Origin: Cytophagaceae bacterium
GTDB taxonomy: Bacteria; Bacteroidota; Bacteroidia; Cytophagales; Spirosomataceae
Direction of reading: 5' to 3'
DNA: 64,000 nucleotides
Assembly (NCBI GenBank): GCA_027488335.1
Contig: JAIYBU010000154.1
Span: 1-64,000 of the forward strand
Of this stretch, positions 50,628 through 59,973 are shown in pieces. The notes under the pieces were generated by a model, which ran no database searches, was not told the DNA's origin, and was given only the letters and a program-made list of their open reading frames with translations. The position numbers were made by a program, and so were the translations under genes. Position 1 is the first letter of the stretch; every line of letters begins with the position of its first letter.

Positions 50628-51890
50628 TCAATAGCCATACCACTCCGCCCACCAAGTTTGTAGCTGTCTTCTGATTTCGTTTTCACGGGCATTGTTACTT
50701 GGTTCGTAGAGTTTTGTCCCTTTTAATTCATCGGGTAGAAAGTTCTGCTTCGCAAAATTTCCTTCGTAATTGTGCGAATATTGATAGTTTTTGCCATAAC
50801 CAATTTCTTTCATAAGCTTAGTTGGAGCATTTCGTAAGGCTAACGGAACTGATAAATGAGAAGTTTTTTCGGCCAGTGCAATTGCCGCATCAATGGCCAC
50901 ATACGAAGCATTTGATTTGGGCGAAGTTGCCAAATAAATGGCCGTTTGAGAAAGAATAATTCTACATTCAGGATACCCAATTACTTTTACGGCTTGCATA
51001 CAATTATTGGCCATAATTACAGCCGTTGGGTTGGCATTGCCAATATCTTCTGATGCGAGAATCAACATTCTACGGGCGATAAATTCGGGGTCTTCACCAG
51101 CTACAATCATTCGAGCCATCCAGTAAAGAGCTGCGTTGGGGTCAGAACCACGCAGCGATTTGATAAATGCCGAAATAATATCGTAATGTTGTTCACCCGA
51201 TTTATCGTAGCGAGCAATATTTCGTTGAGCGACTTCTTCTACTAAATCATCATTTATGATAATTTCTGAATCGGGTGGATACGAAAACGTAATCAATTCC
51301 AGAAGATTCAATAGTTTTCGTCCATCTCCTCCCGAAACTCGCATGAGGGCATCATACGACTCGACTTTTATGTCTCGTTCTTTCAAAACTCCATCTTCAC
51401 GCAAAGCTCTATCGGTCAGTTCTCGAAGTTCTTTTTCTCCGAAAGCCTCCAGAATATAGACTTGACACCGAGAAAGTACCGCACTATTGAGTTCAAACGA
51501 TGGATTTTCGGTTGTTGCTCCGATGAGTGTGATTTGTCCTTTTTCCACCGCTGCCAAAAGCGAATCTTGCTGCGATTTATTATAGCGGTGAATCTCATCG
51601 ATAAACACAATAGGAGGGAATAGTCCAGAAGCTTTGCTAATAACCTCACGTAATTCTTTCACACCCGAACTCACGGCATTGAGTTGCTGAAATTGACGTT
51701 TGGTGGCTTCGGCAATGAGCAAAGCGAGCGTAGTTTTACCAGTACCAGGAGGCCCCCACAAAATCATTGAAGGCACAAGGTTTGCTTCAATGGCAGTGCG
51801 TAGAGGTTTATTTTTACCCAAAATATGTTCTTGCCCGATGTATTCATCTAATTTCTTGGGGCGTAATCGTTCGGCGAGTGGGGCTGACAT
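50628..51890 (-). CDS. rarA: Replication-associated recombination protein RarA (MgsA)
   Basis: RarA is an AAA+ ATPase that acts at stalled replication forks. The 420-residue protein shows RPKKLDEYIGQEHILGKNKPLRTAI, Walker A (MILWGPPGTGKTTLALLIAEA), Walker B (PPIVFIDEIHRYNKSQQDSLL), sensor 1 (TLIGATTENPSFELNSAVLSRC) and sensor 2 regions, then the tetramerisation C-terminal domain (LYWMARMIVAGEDPEFIARRMLILASEDIG) of the family. Its gene stops three bases from the LacI gene stop on the other strand. Confidence 0.93.
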   Translation of the reverse strand: MSAPLAERLRPKKLDEYIGQEHILGKNKPLRTAIEANLVPSMILWGPPGTGKTTLALLIAEATKRQFQQLNAVSSGVKELREVISKASGLFPPIVFIDEIHRYNKSQQDSLLAAVEKGQITLIGATTENPSFELNSAVLSRCQVYILEAFGEKELRELTDRALREDGVLKERDIKVESYDALMRVSGGDGRKLLNLLELITFSYPPDSEIIINDDLVEEVAQRNIARYDKSGEQHYDIISAFIKSLRGSDPNAALYWMARMIVAGEDPEFIARRMLILASEDIGNANPTAVIMANNCMQAVKVIGYPECRIILSQTAIYLATSPKSNASYVAIDAAIALAEKTSHLSVPLALRNAPTKLMKEIGYGKNYQYSHNYEGNFAKQNFLPDELKGTKLYEPSNNARENEIRRQLQTWWAEWYGY

Positions 51891-52040
51891 GGCAAATAGT
51901 CGAGTGAATGATTTTTGAAATTATCACAAGTTGAAAACTTGTGTTACAAATTCTCTTCAAATATAAACCATTTTTTGCTTTTCAATTTTTAAAAACTATT
52001 TTTACAAACAAATACTTAACCTTGTTTAATATTCAACCTT

Positions 52041-54044
52041 ATGGCAAAAAAAGCAGTTGCTACAAAAAAAGACAAAACAACGAGTACCGAACAAGAAATC
52101 GTAAAAACTGAGTCGCAAGCAGTAGAAGCAGTTCCAACTTTCAATAAAGTAGAGTCGTTTAGCCTTCTTACCGATTATGATATTTCGCTTTTTCGTTCAG
52201 GAAAGCATTATCGTTTGTACGAAAAACTTGGCTCTCATGTAGTTCAGAATCAAGGAGTTACAGGAACTTTGTTTGCCGTTTGGGCTCCCAATGCCAAATA
52301 CGTTTCGGTAATCGGTACGTTTAATGGCTGGAATCGTGGCGAACACCCGCTTAATCCTCGTTGGGACGGTTCGGGTATTTGGGAAGGTTGGATTCCGAAT
52401 ATCGGTAATGGCGAAGTTTATAAATATTTTATTGCCTCAAATACAGGTGCTGATATAGAAAAAGGCGACCCTTACGCATTGCGTTGGGAACATCCGCCAA
52501 AAACTGCTTCAATCGTTTGGGATACTTGGTATGAGTGGAAAGACCAAGATTGGATGAAAACTCGCCGAGCAAAAAATGCCTTGAATGCTCCACAATCGGT
52601 TTATGAATTGCATTTTGGTTCGTGGAAACGCGACCCATCGAATCCCGAAAGATGCCTCAGTTACGGCGAAGTGGCCGATACGCTTGTGCCTTACGTGAAA
52701 GAAATGGGCTTTACTCACGTAGAGTTTATGCCAATCATGGAGCATCCGTATGAGCCATCGTGGGGCTACCAAATTACAGGATATTTTGCTGCAAGTAGCC
52801 GTTTTGGTACGCCACAAGAGTTTATGTATTTGATTGAGCAGCTACACATCAACGGTATCGGCGTGATACTCGATTGGGTACCATCGCATTATCCTGGTGA
52901 TGCTCACGGCTTGCATCGTTTTGATGGAACAGCTCTTTACGAACACGAAGACCCACGTGAAGGCTATCACCCCGACTGGAAAAGTTATATATTCAACTAC
53001 GGACGCTACGAAGTTCGCTCATTTTTGATAAGTAATGCCATTTTCTGGCTTGACCGCTTCCATGCCGATGGCTTGCGTGTGGATGCAGTGGCTTCGATGC
53101 TCTACCGTGATTATTCTCGTAATGCGGGCGAGTGGGTACCCAATGTTTTTGGTGGCCGTGAAAACCTCGAAGTGATTTCGTTATTTAAAGAATTAAACGA
53201 AGAAATCTATCGCTCATTCCCTGATACGCAGACGATTGCCGAAGAATCAACGGCATTCCCTGGCGTTTCTCGACCAGTTTACACGGGCGGACTTGGCTTT
53301 GGAATGAAGTGGATGATGGGTTGGATGAACGACACGCTCCGTTATTTTGCAAAAGACCCAATGTACCGCAAATGGCATCAAAATGATATTACTTTTAGTT
53401 TGGTGTATGCTTTTTCTGAAAATTTCATGTTGCCATTCTCGCACGATGAAGTGGTTTACGGAAAAGGCTCATTAATCGAAAAAATGCCAGGTGATGAATG
53501 GCGTAAGTTTGCTAATTTGCGTTTGATGTTTACGTATATGTTTACCCACCCAGGTACAAAATTGCTCTTTATGGGTGGTGAATTTGCTCAATATGCCGAA
53601 TGGAATTTTGAGAAAAGCCTTGATTGGCATTTACTCGAAAATCAGCCAAACAAAGGTATAAACGAATTAATGAAAGGCCTCAACCACCTTTATCGTTCGG
53701 AAGGAGCTTTATTCGATAAGCAATTTAGCCCCGATGGATTTGAGTGGGTTGATACCAGCGACCGTGAAAATGCTGTAATTGTGTATGCACGTAAAGGTTT
53801 CAACGAAAAAGAAAACTTACTTGTAGTGCTAAACTTTACGCCAGTTCCACGCTCAAATTATCGAATCGGAGTGGCCAATGCAGGTACATACGCTGAAATA
53901 TTTAATAGTGATAGACATGAATATTGGGGAAGTGGAACATTGAATGGTGAAGTAAACACTCAAGTAATTGCCTCTCACGGAAAAGAGAATTCTATCGAAC
54001 TAACGCTTCCGCCTTTGGGTGCGATTGTGTTTAAGTTGAAATAA
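52041..54044 (+). CDS. glgB: 1,4-alpha-glucan branching enzyme GlgB
   Basis: GlgB makes alpha-1,6 branches in glycogen. The 667-residue enzyme has an N-terminal Lys/Ala/Thr-rich tail (residues 1-30), a CBM48 domain (GTLFAVWAPNAKYVSVIGTFNGWN), and a GH13 catalytic barrel with the four conserved regions: DWVPSHYPGDAHG, GLRVDAVASMLY with the nucleophile Asp, IAEESTAFPG with the acid Glu, and SHDEVVYGKGSL with the third Asp. A C-terminal beta domain follows. It is shorter than the two-CBM48 E. coli enzyme, as in many GlgB of this group. No other glg gene is adjacent. Confidence 0.94.
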   Translation: MAKKAVATKKDKTTSTEQEIVKTESQAVEAVPTFNKVESFSLLTDYDISLFRSGKHYRLYEKLGSHVVQNQGVTGTLFAVWAPNAKYVSVIGTFNGWNRGEHPLNPRWDGSGIWEGWIPNIGNGEVYKYFIASNTGADIEKGDPYALRWEHPPKTASIVWDTWYEWKDQDWMKTRRAKNALNAPQSVYELHFGSWKRDPSNPERCLSYGEVADTLVPYVKEMGFTHVEFMPIMEHPYEPSWGYQITGYFAASSRFGTPQEFMYLIEQLHINGIGVILDWVPSHYPGDAHGLHRFDGTALYEHEDPREGYHPDWKSYIFNYGRYEVRSFLISNAIFWLDRFHADGLRVDAVASMLYRDYSRNAGEWVPNVFGGRENLEVISLFKELNEEIYRSFPDTQTIAEESTAFPGVSRPVYTGGLGFGMKWMMGWMNDTLRYFAKDPMYRKWHQNDITFSLVYAFSENFMLPFSHDEVVYGKGSLIEKMPGDEWRKFANLRLMFTYMFTHPGTKLLFMGGEFAQYAEWNFEKSLDWHLLENQPNKGINELMKGLNHLYRSEGALFDKQFSPDGFEWVDTSDRENAVIVYARKGFNEKENLLVVLNFTPVPRSNYRIGVANAGTYAEIFNSDRHEYWGSGTLNGEVNTQVIASHGKENSIELTLPPLGAIVFKLK

Positions 54045-54053
54045 ATTCAAAAG

Positions 54054-54109
54054 AAAAGACTTGTGGCACACCTTGTTATCAGCGATAACAGGTGTGCCAC
54101 AAGTCTTTT
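54054..54109. repeat. GTGCCACA-type palindromic repeat, copy 3
   Basis: AAAAGACTTGTGGCACACCT (54054-54073) faces its exact complement at 54090-54109, and GTTATC/GATAAC extends the stem across a short AGC loop with one bulged base, giving about 26 paired bases. It lies between the convergent glgB and GLPGLI genes and ends in TTTTT, so it may also act as a terminator. It is the strongest member of the family. Confidence 0.75.
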
Positions 54110-54127
54110 TAGTAAAGATTAAGTAAA

Positions 54128-54880
54128 TTAATACCTAATCGCCCAGTAAGGATTTCTTTGCGATTTGATGCTATCTTTTAGATGATTACGAAGTAAAGCA
54201 TCATAATCTACATCTTTAATCTTTTTACCTTTCGCTTTTGGCATAATCAGCTCTTTATCCAATTTCTTGAACTCAACTTTTGTTGCCGTAATCACTACAT
54301 CTCCTTCGTTGATATCCAACTCCAAAATTGCCCCAGGAAGACCAAAATAACGCTCTGGGCCAGCCGAAACGGGAATATCCCCCGCAAACCATGCCGTAAT
54401 TTTCTGTTTCTTGACCGTATCTTCAGTAACTGCTTTCATACAAATATAGCCAGCCACATCCTTAATCTGATTCATCACTTTCCAATTAGGTGTATGTAGC
54501 GAATCGTCAACGATATAGGTTTTTCCGAGCATTTCTATGATTTCGGTTTTCTTTTCTTTCTCAAAATCTCTTGTAATAATTAACTCATCATTTCGCCATG
54601 CCCATGTACCGTCTTCGCTTTCTCCTTGGTCGTTGAGGTAAGTATATAAACTTTTAGTTGGATTAAAAACGAGTTTCATTTTTTCTTTCCATTCATCATC
54701 GCTACCCCAAGTGAGTTTCACGCGGTCTTTTTCTTCTTGGCTCAAATAAGGCAACCTTGCAATAATTTTAGGATAATGCACCATTCGCTCGAAAGTAATT
54801 ATACCTTCATCTTTTTGAGCAAATGTAAGCGAAGCCACAAACAACAAAATGCTTGAATATAGAATGCTGTATTTTTTCAT
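54128..54880 (-). CDS. GLPGLI-family secreted protein
   Basis: The 250-residue protein has a signal peptide (MKKYSILYSSILLFVASLTFAQ) and the family name motif in variant form (RYFGLPGAILELDINEGDVVITATKVEF) after a beta-rich stretch (GIITFERMVHYPKIIARLPYLSQEEKDRVKL). GLPGLI proteins are unknown in function but are typically coded beside TonB-dependent outer-membrane proteins, as here: the gene for such a protein is 62 bases upstream on the same strand. I chose the ATG at 54880 at the signal peptide. Confidence 0.88.
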   Translation of the reverse strand: MKKYSILYSSILLFVASLTFAQKDEGIITFERMVHYPKIIARLPYLSQEEKDRVKLTWGSDDEWKEKMKLVFNPTKSLYTYLNDQGESEDGTWAWRNDELIITRDFEKEKKTEIIEMLGKTYIVDDSLHTPNWKVMNQIKDVAGYICMKAVTEDTVKKQKITAWFAGDIPVSAGPERYFGLPGAILELDINEGDVVITATKVEFKKLDKELIMPKAKGKKIKDVDYDALLRNHLKDSIKSQRNPYWAIRY

Positions 54881-54942
54881 CTGTTTTAAATTTAGGTGGC
54901 ACATCGCTCCTGAGAGGTAATGTGCCAATTATGATAATTGAA

Positions 54943-57798
54943 TCAATCCCACGAATTACGTTTACGTATTTGAGCTTTTACACCTCTCATATTATACGTA
55001 AAACTCAACATAAAATATCTTGAAAGCGTCTGAACACGTTCTTGCGAAACAAAGTTTTGATTAGCCGATTGCGTAATGCCGAGGTTACGTTTGAAAATAT
55101 CGTATGCCGTAAAACGAAGCTCAGCTTTTTGTGCTTTGCCCACAACTTTATAGACCGACATATTCATCAAAGGAATTTTTTGGTCGAAACCGAAACGTTC
55201 ATTTTTATAAACCCGATAATTAAATTTAGTATTGAAATAAATTCCTTTTGGAAATTTGATATTCATATCGCCACCAAAATTATTATTGAATACCTGCTGA
55301 TTTTGGTCAGAATTAATCGAATATTTAGTATTACTGATGCCAAAATTAGCATTTGCATAAAACGTAAACCAATCGAGTGGAGTAAGGTCAAGTCGTACAC
55401 CAATGTTGTAGTTATCGTTATTAGTATTATTCAAAATGCCGTTGATATACGATAAGTTTTTGCTGTAAAAAATACTACTATTGACATTCATGGTTGCCTT
55501 TGTTTTTTTCAAAGGAAAACCGAATCCCAAATATGGACCAGCCGACCAACCACCAGAAATATTGACTGGTTTTGTACGAGTAATAAAATTTTCATCAATC
55601 GTTTGATTATAAACCACTTGATTAGTGTATGAATCGAAGTTGAAATTGATGTACAAATTGATAAATGTTGCAGGGTCAAACTTATTGAAACCACCACTTA
55701 CGGTTTTGGTTACTTGTGGCAAAAGGTCAGGATTCCCCTCCGAAATATAACGTGGATTGCTATTATCTACGATTGGTTGCAAGTCTCGTATGTTGGGTTC
55801 TTGCACACCTACGCTATATTCTGCGTATAAATAGCGATTGTTTTTCAAATCATAATTAAGCGAAACATTTGGTGCAAATGCCGAAAAACTTCTACTTACT
55901 ATTCCTTTTACTTGCGTAAGTTTATTATTGATAAATTCACCCGTTAGGTTGTAATGTTGCCAAGCTAATCCTCCCGAAAGATTCAAACCTTTGGACGAAT
56001 ATCGAAGGCTTGTTCCAACTCGGTTATATCTGATTTCATTTAAATAATTTCGGCTCAATTCATTCACGATACTATAAGCCTCTTTTTCATTTTTGATATA
56101 AATACTGTCTACATCACGGTTTACTTTACTGCTCTGTAAACTTGTATTATAGAATGTCTCCAAGAAAAGTTTTTTATTTAATGGCTCAACAAACAATAAA
56201 CTTCCTTTATACAAATTCGTGGTGCTATTGGTAGTATTGAGTTGTCGAATATTCTTTATGGCATCATTGACGGTTGTGGCATTCAAGAAGTTATTCAACG
56301 CAACTTGTCGAGCATTGGCATCACCTTGATTCATGTTGTAGCCAGCACTTATGGCAAAGCTTCTTCCTTTTTTCTTAAATTTATGCCGATAAATAGCCGA
56401 ATTTACCGTTCCGAAAGAGTTTTTACCGCCACTATTATCAATTTCAGTACCGTTTCTGAATAGATTATTTTTATAAAAGTATTGGTTACTTCCATAAGTA
56501 TTGCTTGCATCAGTAAAGCGACTATTGCTGATAACAATCAAGGTATTGAGCGAGTCGATTTCTTTCTGGAATCTTAGATTCACACGGTGATTTCCATTAA
56601 AACTTGTTCTGTTGCTGGTATCTTTCGTATCAAACGATTCGTTATTTTGCAAGAAAGTTCTACGAAACGAATAAGAATCCATTACGCTACGAACTTGGTT
56701 ATAATAGTAACTTGACGTAAACTTTGTTTTTTTTGTATCGTAGTTATAGTTAAGACCAGCCGAACCATTAGACGAAAAACCACGATTACGGTTGCCACCA
56801 CCACCTGGCGAAATACTCACGCCTTCGTCTTCGTCACCGAAGTAGATAAATCTTCGTCCACTGCTAAAACCAAAGTCGGCATCATCGCCCCAGTTGAAAG
56901 CACTACTGCCTTTAAAATCCTGATAATCGTCCCATGATATTCCACCTTGATTCGTATTATTCATATTGCCAATGAAGGCAAATTGTTGTTTAGAGTCAAA
57001 TTTATTGTAGTTACCCTTCAATTCCGCTCTTTGGTCAGTTCCGACTCCTACCGTTGCTTTTCCAAAACCACCTTTTTTGAAACTCTCTTTTAGCTCCAAA
57101 TTCATGGTTTTTTCTTTTTTTCCATCATCAATACCCGTTACTTTCGATTGCTCAGTTTTATCATTAAAAACCTGAATTTTAGTAATTGCTTCGGCAGGTA
57201 GGTTTTTGGTAGCTAACTTAGGGTCACTTCCAAAAAACTGCTTTCCATCAACGGTTACTTTCTTTACATCTTGCCCTTGTGCCTTAATATTGCCTTCTTG
57301 GTCAATCTGAACCCCAGGGAGTTTTCGGAGTAAATCTTCTACCGTAGAGCCTGGTGGTACTTTAAAAGAAGCAGCATTGTATTCAATTGTGTCGCCTTTG
57401 ATACTCAGCGGAGCTCGGGCAGTCTTGATTACAACCTCCATCAATTCTTTGGCAATCGGTTTGAGTTTCAGATTCCCCAAATCATTGATAGCTTTATCGG
57501 TCGGTTTAATCTCTTCTTGAAAAGGTAAGTATCCTACCGATGAAATTTTTAGTAGATAACTACTATTTTTTACGTTTTTGAACTCAAAAGCTCCTTTTTC
57601 GTCAGTTCTACCAAAATTGACGAGTGTAGAGTCCTTTGGGGTCAGCAGCATGACAGTTGCAAAGGGCATTACGGCATTGCTCGAATCAATGGCTGTGCCT
57701 TTGATGTTGATACGAGCTGGGTTTTGAGCAAACACCACCCCGCACGTAAGCAGTAATAGGCAAAGTATTGCCTGAGTGATAGTAATAGCTTTTTTCAT
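54943..57798 (-). CDS. TonB-linked outer-membrane beta-barrel protein
   Basis: The 951-residue protein has a signal peptide (MKKAITITQAILCLLLLTCGVVFAQ), an N-terminal carboxypeptidase-regulatory-like domain (RINIKGTAIDSSNAVMPFATVMLLTPKDS), a plug-like region (PPGSTVEDLLRKLPGVQIDQEGNIKAQGQDVKKVTVDGKQFFG) and a long C-terminal beta-barrel ending in RKRNSWD. This is the outer-membrane beta-barrel type that pairs with GLPGLI proteins. Cargo unknown. Its long upstream region (57799-58386) has no gene. Confidence 0.88.
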   Translation of the reverse strand: MKKAITITQAILCLLLLTCGVVFAQNPARINIKGTAIDSSNAVMPFATVMLLTPKDSTLVNFGRTDEKGAFEFKNVKNSSYLLKISSVGYLPFQEEIKPTDKAINDLGNLKLKPIAKELMEVVIKTARAPLSIKGDTIEYNAASFKVPPGSTVEDLLRKLPGVQIDQEGNIKAQGQDVKKVTVDGKQFFGSDPKLATKNLPAEAITKIQVFNDKTEQSKVTGIDDGKKEKTMNLELKESFKKGGFGKATVGVGTDQRAELKGNYNKFDSKQQFAFIGNMNNTNQGGISWDDYQDFKGSSAFNWGDDADFGFSSGRRFIYFGDEDEGVSISPGGGGNRNRGFSSNGSAGLNYNYDTKKTKFTSSYYYNQVRSVMDSYSFRRTFLQNNESFDTKDTSNRTSFNGNHRVNLRFQKEIDSLNTLIVISNSRFTDASNTYGSNQYFYKNNLFRNGTEIDNSGGKNSFGTVNSAIYRHKFKKKGRSFAISAGYNMNQGDANARQVALNNFLNATTVNDAIKNIRQLNTTNSTTNLYKGSLLFVEPLNKKLFLETFYNTSLQSSKVNRDVDSIYIKNEKEAYSIVNELSRNYLNEIRYNRVGTSLRYSSKGLNLSGGLAWQHYNLTGEFINNKLTQVKGIVSRSFSAFAPNVSLNYDLKNNRYLYAEYSVGVQEPNIRDLQPIVDNSNPRYISEGNPDLLPQVTKTVSGGFNKFDPATFINLYINFNFDSYTNQVVYNQTIDENFITRTKPVNISGGWSAGPYLGFGFPLKKTKATMNVNSSIFYSKNLSYINGILNNTNNDNYNIGVRLDLTPLDWFTFYANANFGISNTKYSINSDQNQQVFNNNFGGDMNIKFPKGIYFNTKFNYRVYKNERFGFDQKIPLMNMSVYKVVGKAQKAELRFTAYDIFKRNLGITQSANQNFVSQERVQTLSRYFMLSFTYNMRGVKAQIRKRNSWD

Positions 57799-58386
57799 AA
57801 AAGTATTTTTGAATTTTTGTGGAGGAAACTGTTTTCTTTAAATGAGTCGTATTTTTCAAGAATGTTGCATGATTTTTTCTAAATTGTTCATTTATTAATT
57901 ATCTAAACTTACTTGGTTGGCTAAAAAAAGTTACAATCAGATACGTAAATTTTTCGTAAAACTATTGTAAATGCCAACTAAGAAAATAGAAATGTGCTAA
58001 AGCAATGAATATTTGTGATGAAATCTGATGGTTTTTACAAATCAATAAGGCTTGGAAAAATAGAAGAATGAAGAGAAAACAAGTGAAAACTGGAATCGAA
58101 AGAGTGTAAATGCTTTTTCATAAAAATGTTTGACGGTTAATTTTGTATAGGAAAAGTAACTAAGGCTTTAGTTGATAACGAGACAAAGGTATCAATATTT
58201 TAAAATCAAGAATATATTTTAAGAAAGTTTAAGGAAATTGAGTAAGTGGCAGAAATCAGGAAGCGTGTATCGATAATTTAGTTTTACCCATGAATAAAAA
58301 AAAGATTTGTATGTATTTTGTAAGAACGTCCAAACCCGATGTTTTTACAGGAAAAATTTAATCATTAAAATCAAATTGTGAAATTA
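57799..58386. other. 588-bp intergenic region, no gene seen
   Basis: The region lies between the start of the TonB-linked protein gene and the stop of the DeoR-type regulator, both on the minus strand. It is AT-rich. I found a TAATTTTG -7-like box on the plus strand at 58138-58145 without a -33 partner, and a 23-codon frame from 58290, which I do not call. No structured RNA is evident. Confidence 0.5.
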
Positions 58387-59133
58387 TCAGTTCAAAATCC
58401 TAATTCCTTTATCTTGATAAGGTTTTAGTTGCTCAGAAACTTCGTTCGTAACCAAAACATCAACGATACTCAACGAGGCAAATTTTAGGTATTTATCTTT
58501 GCCCAATTTGCTCGAATCGCACAATAAATATGTTTGTTGTGCATTATTCGACATGTTGATTGTTATTTCGGCTTCTTTTTCGCTGGTAGCACTCAAACCA
58601 TTTTCTACCGAAATTCCGTCAACACCCAAAAAAGCTTTATCGGCTTGGTATCGTCTGATGTGTTCGGTAGCCATTTGTCCGTGAATTGCTTGGCGTTTAG
58701 TATCAAGTTCACCACCAATTAAATTTATCGAAACTTCGGTGTTTGATAACTCATAAACTACTGGTAGAGAATTAGTTATAATCTTTATTCGTTTATTTTT
58801 AATAAATTGACAAAGCCTAAAAACCGTACTTCCACAATCCATAAAAATAATGTCACCATCTTGAATTTCCTGTGCTGCCAGTCGTGCAATATAGTCTTTC
58901 TGTGCAATATTGGCGGTATTTTTCTTTTCAAAATTGGCAGGGGTATTTACCAAACTGAGTTTCATGGCTCCTCCATGAGTTCTAAAAATTAGTCCATCGG
59001 CGGCCATGAGAGTCAAATCCCGCCTAATCGTAATTTCTGAAGTCTCGACTTTCATAGCCAATTCTTTTACATCAGCTTCACCTTGTTCTTCTACGATTTT
59101 TAATATTTTCTGCTTTCTGCTTTGATAACTCAT
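58387..59133 (-). CDS. DeoR/GlpR-family transcriptional regulator
   Basis: The 248-residue regulator has a DeoR-type winged helix (KQKILKIVEEQGEADVKELAMKVETSEITIRRDLTLMAADGL), the family link LIFRTHGGAM, and a DeoRC sugar-phosphate-sensing domain (IFMDCGSTVFRLCQFI, LPVVYELSNTEVSINLIGG, DKAFLGVDGIS, LLCDSSKLGKDKY). I chose the ATG at 59133; an in-frame ATG at 59166 adds a region that overlaps the divergent gene and a palindrome. The nudK gene diverges from it, so it may regulate itself or that gene. Confidence 0.9.
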   Translation of the reverse strand: MSYQSRKQKILKIVEEQGEADVKELAMKVETSEITIRRDLTLMAADGLIFRTHGGAMKLSLVNTPANFEKKNTANIAQKDYIARLAAQEIQDGDIIFMDCGSTVFRLCQFIKNKRIKIITNSLPVVYELSNTEVSINLIGGELDTKRQAIHGQMATEHIRRYQADKAFLGVDGISVENGLSATSEKEAEITINMSNNAQQTYLLCDSSKLGKDKYLKFASLSIVDVLVTNEVSEQLKPYQDKGIRILN

Positions 59134-59144
59134 TTCTTTTATGA

Positions 59145-59160
59145 ATATTTGTTCAAATAT
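59145..59160. promoter_or_regulatory. Candidate operator between the DeoR-type gene and nudK
   Basis: ATATTTG (59145-59151) and CAAATAT (59154-59160) are exact complements separated by TT. The site lies 12 bases upstream of the regulator start, and its arms contain TTTG-type promoter elements. Just beyond, AATCAAAA occurs twice (59171-59187). Confidence 0.35.
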
Positions 59161-59188
59161 AATCATTTTTAATCAAAAAAAATCAAAA

Positions 59189-59767
59189 ATGAATCCAAAT
59201 GTTAAAATTATAGAAGAAAAAGTACTATCCGATGATTGGTACATATTAAAAAAAATAATTTTTGAGTATCGAAATAAAAACGGAGAATGGAAAATTCAAT
59301 CTCGGGAAGCTCATGACCGTGGAAATGGAGCAGTAATCTTGCTCTACAATAAAACCTCGCAAACTGTTATTTTGACAGAACAATTTCGGATGCCAACGTA
59401 CATTAACGGTAATGCAACGGGTATGTTGATTGAAGCCTGTGCTGGCCTGTTGGATAGAGATAATCCAGAAGAGTGTATCAGACGGGAAACTGAAGAAGAA
59501 ACTGGTTACAGAATTGGAGAAGTAAAAAAGATTTTTGAAGCCTACATGTCGCCAGCATCGGTTACGGAGGTATTGAATTTTTTTGTAGCTGAATATACAA
59601 AAGACATGAAAATCAACGAAGGTGGTGGGTTAGAAGACGAACAAGAAAATATTGAGGTGCTGGAAATTGATTTCAATAAAGCAATTGAGATGATAAAAAC
59701 AGGAGAAATAAAAGATGGAAAAACAATAATGCTCTTGCAATATGCTCAAATCAATGCTTTGCTTTAG
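59189..59767 (+). CDS. nudK: NUDIX hydrolase, GDP-mannose pyrophosphatase NudK type
   Basis: The 192-residue protein aligns with E. coli NudK, which splits GDP-mannose and similar sugar nucleotides. The early FRMPTYINGNATGMLIEACAGLLD matches the NudK segment, and the Nudix box runs GLLDRDNPEECIRRETEEETGY. Residue N92 sits where the box usually has its first Glu (G86-x5-E); the later catalytic Glu set (E100, E103, E104) is complete. I chose the ATG at 59189; an upstream ATG at 59141 adds a poorly conserved stretch. Divergent from the DeoR-type gene. Confidence 0.85.
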   Translation: MNPNVKIIEEKVLSDDWYILKKIIFEYRNKNGEWKIQSREAHDRGNGAVILLYNKTSQTVILTEQFRMPTYINGNATGMLIEACAGLLDRDNPEECIRRETEEETGYRIGEVKKIFEAYMSPASVTEVLNFFVAEYTKDMKINEGGGLEDEQENIEVLEIDFNKAIEMIKTGEIKDGKTIMLLQYAQINALL

Positions 59768-59909
59768 GTTTTTAGGAGGTATAATTTAAGAATTAGGAAA
59801 AACTTTTTTTGGATTGAAACAAAGGGTTTAATCTAAATACCTGAAAAACAATAGTTTATGCGAGAATGAAAAAAAAGTTTATTTTTTTTTTAGAAATTTT
59901 GGCATCAGA

Positions 59910-59943
59910 TTTGTAAAAAATTAAAAACAGTGTTTTATATTTG
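59910..59943 (+). promoter_or_regulatory. Promoter of tRNA-Ser
   Basis: TATATTTG (59936-59943) is a consensus -7 box, with TTTG (59910-59913) 22 bases upstream. It is followed by CACTCCCAAA, the same start region as at the next tRNA gene. Confidence 0.6.
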
Positions 59944-59973
59944 CACTCCCAAAGGTAAATAGCCTATTGGAAA

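Noticed and set aside
55042-55455. A 137-codon plus-strand frame inside the TonB-linked barrel gene
   Set aside because: Composition (Ile/Phe/Arg/Lys-rich) is what antisense reading of a barrel gene gives; no promoter or domain.
58290-58361. A 23-codon frame in the large gap before the TonB-linked barrel gene
   Set aside because: Too short, with no conserved features or start signals that would set it apart from chance.
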